Below, piece after piece: positions 18,406 through 21,251 of a stretch of 21,251 nt of DNA. Where the stretch lies: assembly GCA_027575765.1 (NCBI GenBank), contig JANBPT010000840.1, forward strand, positions 1-21,251. The letters are read 5' to 3'. This stretch comes from Tieghemiomyces parasiticus (taxonomy: Eukaryota > Kickxellomycota > Dimargaritomycetes > Dimargaritales > Dimargaritaceae). Made by a program: the position numbers and the translations under genes. The notes below the pieces were generated by a model. It was not told the DNA's origin, did not search any database, and was given only the letters and a program-made list of their open reading frames with translations. Position 1 is the stretch's first letter; every line of letters begins with the position of its first letter.

Positions 18406-19629
18406 TTCATTCACTATCGTTATCCATTATTTTCTCCGCTATGAAAACCCCCAGAAAACCCCAGAAAAATTCCTACACTTATCTCAACGTTCTTTATAAA
18501 CACCGCCATCTCTTATTCGCCGGATAAAACGCTCGCCCACCGTGTGGACACCGACCCCCCTATGAACCCGAACACCACGCCATACCAGGTCCCTCACAAG
18601 CCGCCTTCTAGATGCGTGCCTTGCAGCCTTTGCCTCCTTCCTAAAGCGCATCTTACCCCTTATTATCATTGCATTCGCCAATAACCCGCCCTGATGACCC
18701 AAAACCTACGATAGTGATTCACGACACCCGTCTAGACTCTTGGCAGCGGTCATTAGCACACACATAGTAGGCCAAAAATCTTACAAGCCAAATCAACCGC
18801 CATCTTAAGAGATGGTCGCCTCATTACACTCGTTTTTCTCTCTATTCTATTTCAATAAACTCCCCTCTCCACATTACACCTGCCGTAGCAGTCTCCGTTA
18901 ACAGTGACAACTTTACAACATTCAGTCCACTTATTGGTATTGTTAGGCTTACCCTCGCCCTTATACCTACTAAAGCTAGTGGTAGCAGCTTTAACTCATT
19001 AGAATTATCATAGAAATGTAAAACTCGGCAGGACGTGATGTCCAACTAAATACAATACACAACTGCTCTTTGCAGCCAATATTTACAATATACTCTCCCA
19101 CTATAGCCAATACCTCGCTCCGTCTACATTTTCCAAATAGAATGTGAATGTTCTCCATTGGTGTAAGGGTGCTAAAAACTGCATGGAAAGAGCCTAGACA
19201 CCTCTACATTTTGAAAGTGGTATAGATTTCTACTTTACTCGCTACAGAGTGTTCAGAGTACCATGTAACAGTTTCAAGTAGCTTTAATGACGCCCATACA
19301 CCAGTCCGCATACAGGGCGCGCTAGTATGCAGCCCGTTCAAGCTACCGTCTGCCAGAGGCTGTTGAACCTTCCGTACATCCGTCGGAGGCACACGTTCGG
19401 CCACGAACTTCACCGCTTAGCACCTTAAATCCACTCGGTCCTCTCCCCGCCCTCCTCCACGGTTCCCCCTCCGTCTGTTAACCTACTTTACGAACCGTTT
19501 GGCATTTGTAGCACTCACGCCTCCCTCTCTCTTTCTCTCTCTCTGCGCCCGTCGCACTCCTTACACCCTCTCTTCATCCGCCTTACTCCTTCACACCTGT
19601 ACCAGCCTTCCGCTTGCGCCTAACCCTAT

Positions 19630-19650
19630 CTATCGTTTATTAAACGATAG
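19630..19650. repeat. Perfect 21-bp palindrome
   Basis: CTATCGTTTA, one central T, then TAAACGATAG gives two exact 10-bp arms. The length and even base composition make it unlikely to be low-complexity noise. It could be a dimeric transcription-factor site, a hairpin, or the end of a small mobile element. Confidence 0.7.
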
Positions 19651-19901
19651 CGCCGTCAGTAAAGCCCGTTACGATCCCCCACGCTCGCTGGTCTTTAATA
19701 GCGGCAGCACAAGGTGTACATCAGTAATTAGATTGCTAAATTCCCAAGGCTCGATTATATACCCACCAAGCCAATGGTCCAATGCCACCTCTGTACAACA
19801 GCAACCCACAGACAAATAGAAAAGATCAAGGATTTGACGCCCATTCGACACTCGGACGTAGTGACCCCATCCCCTCAATCCATCTTTAGTATGCACAGAG
19901 T

Positions 19902-19907
19902 TTTATT
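19902..19907 (-). terminator. Polyadenylation signal AATAAA of the 63-aa secreted gene
   Basis: TTTATT on the plus strand reads AATAAA on the minus strand, about 130 nt downstream of the stop at 20038, giving a normal-length 3' untranslated region. Confidence 0.55.
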
Positions 19908-20037
19908 TTCACATATTTAAAATGGTGCCATTAACGACGGAAATATCATACCGCGGGATCCCGGTGGACTCAGCCGCCAATCCAGGTGCAGGTTAATGGA
20001 CCGCAGGAGGTGCCGGTTGCAGGAGGGGAGGGCAGAA

Positions 20038-20229
20038 TTATTCGGCAGGAGGGGCAGCAGGGGCAGCCTTCTTCTTCTTCTTGGGCTCGGGGCTACGGCG
20101 GTCGAGACGCTGGACAACCGGCAGGCTGGCGTCGGTCAGGTCGCGGCGGACGAGCTGCTCGGCGGAGACGGACAGGCAGACGGTGGCCAGGACGGCGGCG
20201 GCAACGAGGGTGATGTGGGTGAACTGCAT
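20038..20229 (-). CDS. Small secreted peptide precursor, 63 aa, with Kex2-like sites
   Basis: I do not recognise the family. One uninterrupted frame runs from the ATG at 20229 (context CTCTCCACCATGC) to the stop at 20038. Residues 1-23 (MQFTHITLVAAAVLATVCLS, then VSA) form a textbook signal peptide, with cleavage likely after VSA. The remaining 40 residues carry two dibasic sites, VRRD (27-30) and DRRS (43-46), of the type cut by the Golgi protease Kex2. Cutting would release a 16-residue peptide (30-45) and a C-terminal piece with five lysines and an Ala/Pro tail. TATAAATAG lies 109 bp upstream and AATAAA about 130 nt downstream, so a complete transcription unit can be drawn. It contains no cysteine after the signal peptide, unlike many fungal effectors. 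A secreted signalling, effector or antimicrobial-like peptide is possible; none is shown. Confidence 0.72.
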   Translation of the reverse strand: MQFTHITLVAAAVLATVCLSVSAEQLVRRDLTDASLPVVQRLDRRSPEPKKKKKAAPAAPPAE

Positions 20230-21251
20230 GGTGGAGAGTGGGGTGAGGTTGGTGGGAGAGAGAAGATATGGTGGGGTGGAGGATGGAATGGCTGGATGAT
20301 GAGGTTGAGAAGGGTGGGGGCTGCGTGGGCTATTTATATTGCAATCGGACGTCGTAGTGACTCCCTCCCCCCCTCCCTGCCTCTACTGACGACTCGTGGT
20401 GTTCATCAATGGCACCGGCCATAGGTGCACTCTGCCATCGCGTAGACCGGCCACCCACGATGGCATGGACACTGCCAGTGAACAATCCTGGTCTGCCTTC
20501 TACTGTGCGCTTTGTTCTCGCCCAGCCTGACCAGCAGCCGATATGGGGGTGGTTTACGACGCTGGCCAGGTCGTGAATGTCGAGTGGGAGGTGGGTGGTC
20601 GTGCAGTGACGGTGGTAGAATGGGGGCGAGATGCCTGCTAGGTCGAGCCATGACCAGAGTGCCCTCCGACCGAGCGATGAGGCCGGCCGCCGGGTCAGCT
20701 GGGCGCAGAGGAAGGGCGAAATTAGACCTCGGTGGTCCGGAGTTGAGCGCCTAACCATTAGATTGCGATCTACGGCCATATTCCCTTTGTGAATTAGTAG
20801 CTGAGCACAGCCCAACAGAGCGGCTGTGACGTCTCCTCGTCCCTCCGCTTCATTTTTTTTCTTGTGACCCTACTGCCCACTTTACAGGGTCAATCGGGCG
20901 GACTGTGCCATGTAGGATAAATCACATGTAAATGCACAGCGGACAAAGGCCGCGGTAGATACACCGAGGGACTATCAGCTGTACATCGGCAAGTGCAGCC
21001 GAGAAGCCAAAGCTGAGCCTCATCCTCCCATTGTCCACCCGCACAAGAACCTATCGAATTGAGACGAGGCCAAGGTTCTACACAGCCCCCGTTGCTCCTC
21101 TCTCGCATCGTTGCGCACCGCACTTCTATTGGCCAGACCACCCGTTGCAAAAATCAAACATGGTGCTATCAGCGGGACCTATCCCGGTTTATTTGGGCGC
21201 TGGCTTCCCAGTGGGCGTTCCAGGGTGGGGATTCGAAGCCAAGTAGCGGCT
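20230..21251. other. Upstream region of the 63-aa gene and window end
   Basis: The first 110 bp are the leader and TATA box of the minus-strand peptide gene. Beyond this I see no supported gene. A 161-codon minus-strand frame (20815-20330) ends within the TATA region and lacks any family signature. A 28-codon plus-strand frame from the ATG at 21160 near the right edge is too short to judge. Confidence 0.4.
20330..20338 (-). promoter_or_regulatory. TATA box of the 63-aa secreted gene
   Basis: Reading the minus strand from 20338 gives TATAAATAG, a near-ideal TATA box, 109 bp upstream of the ATG at 20229. Confidence 0.65.

Larger units (their letters stand above)
17737..19901. other. Gene-poor, AT-rich and G-poor repeat region
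   Basis: After the LINE frame, roughly 2.2 kb show no supported gene. The plus strand is strikingly poor in G. It contains a possible LINE 3' tail, a degenerate 50-bp repeat (18268-18405), a CT-dinucleotide tract (about 19519-19543) and a perfect palindrome (19630-19650). The open frames at 18190-18527 run through the repeat and are judged spurious. Confidence 0.5.

Noticed and set aside
18484..18702. Minus-strand 72-codon Arg-rich frame
   Set aside because: An equally protein-like frame lies on the plus strand over the same bases, with no signals for either; composition explains both.
19499..19819. Plus-strand frame beginning with a Leu/Ser-rich stretch that resembles a signal peptide
   Set aside because: The first codon is not ATG, and the Ser/Leu richness comes from the CT-dinucleotide tract.
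20330..20815. Minus-strand 161-codon frame upstream of the 63-aa gene
   Set aside because: It reads into the TATA box of the 63-aa gene and has no recognisable domain; treated as chance.
21160..21246. Short plus-strand frame near the right edge (28 codons, starts MVLSAGPIPVYLG)
   Set aside because: It is part of a longer open frame without a defined start, has no donor before its stop, and is cut close to the window edge. It may be an exon of an unseen gene but this cannot be supported.
21221..21246. ATTCGAA segment resembling a tRNA T-loop
   Set aside because: The flanking five bases do not pair on either strand and no acceptor, D or anticodon arm can be drawn.

Overview
The window looks like nuclear DNA of a filamentous, probably early-diverging fungus. 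The evidence is compact genes with one or two short introns (about 155-260 nt), strong GTAAGT-type donors, a complex I subunit (so not a Saccharomyces-type yeast that has lost complex I), a fungal-type CYSTM protein, secreted proteins with Kex2-like dibasic sites, and a non-LTR retrotransposon remnant. A Zoopagomycota-like source is only a guess, since no database search was possible. No rRNA, tRNA or CRISPR was found. The left third is crowded with minus-strand genes; the right third is gene-poor and repeat-bearing.

Layout: (1) 27-900, minus: a 232-aa protein with a proline-rich SH3-ligand-like motif and a C-terminal Cys-Cys basic tail (unrecognised). (2) 3148-3877, minus: a three-exon CYSTM-type protein whose Cys-rich tail sits in a 46-nt last exon. 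(3) 5502-5754, plus: a broken, protein-like stretch. (4) 5795-6541, minus: the complex I subunit NDUFS4. (5) 7336-9171, minus: a 611-aa membrane-anchored PHP-domain metallophosphoesterase. (6) 10700-12079 (minus) and 13458-15470 (plus): two divergent genes, each with a signal-peptide exon, one phase-0 intron of exactly 192 nt and a long helical exon. They are unrecognised, candidate secreted proteins. (7) 16434-16616, plus: the promoter and N-terminus of a gene followed at once by a 5'-truncated LINE (16663-17736). (8) 17900-19650: AT-rich, G-poor DNA with a TCC repeat, a roughly 50-bp degenerate minisatellite and a perfect 21-bp palindrome. (9) 20038-20229, minus: a 63-aa secreted peptide precursor.

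The genes do not form a known pathway. NDUFS4 is housekeeping and the PHP protein is probably endomembrane. The three signal-peptide genes in the right half, in repeat-bearing DNA, are the accessory part. The items most worth following up are the divergent secreted pair, the frameshifted Gly/Asp-rich tail behind the minus-strand member (10556-10711), and the Kex2-type peptide precursor.
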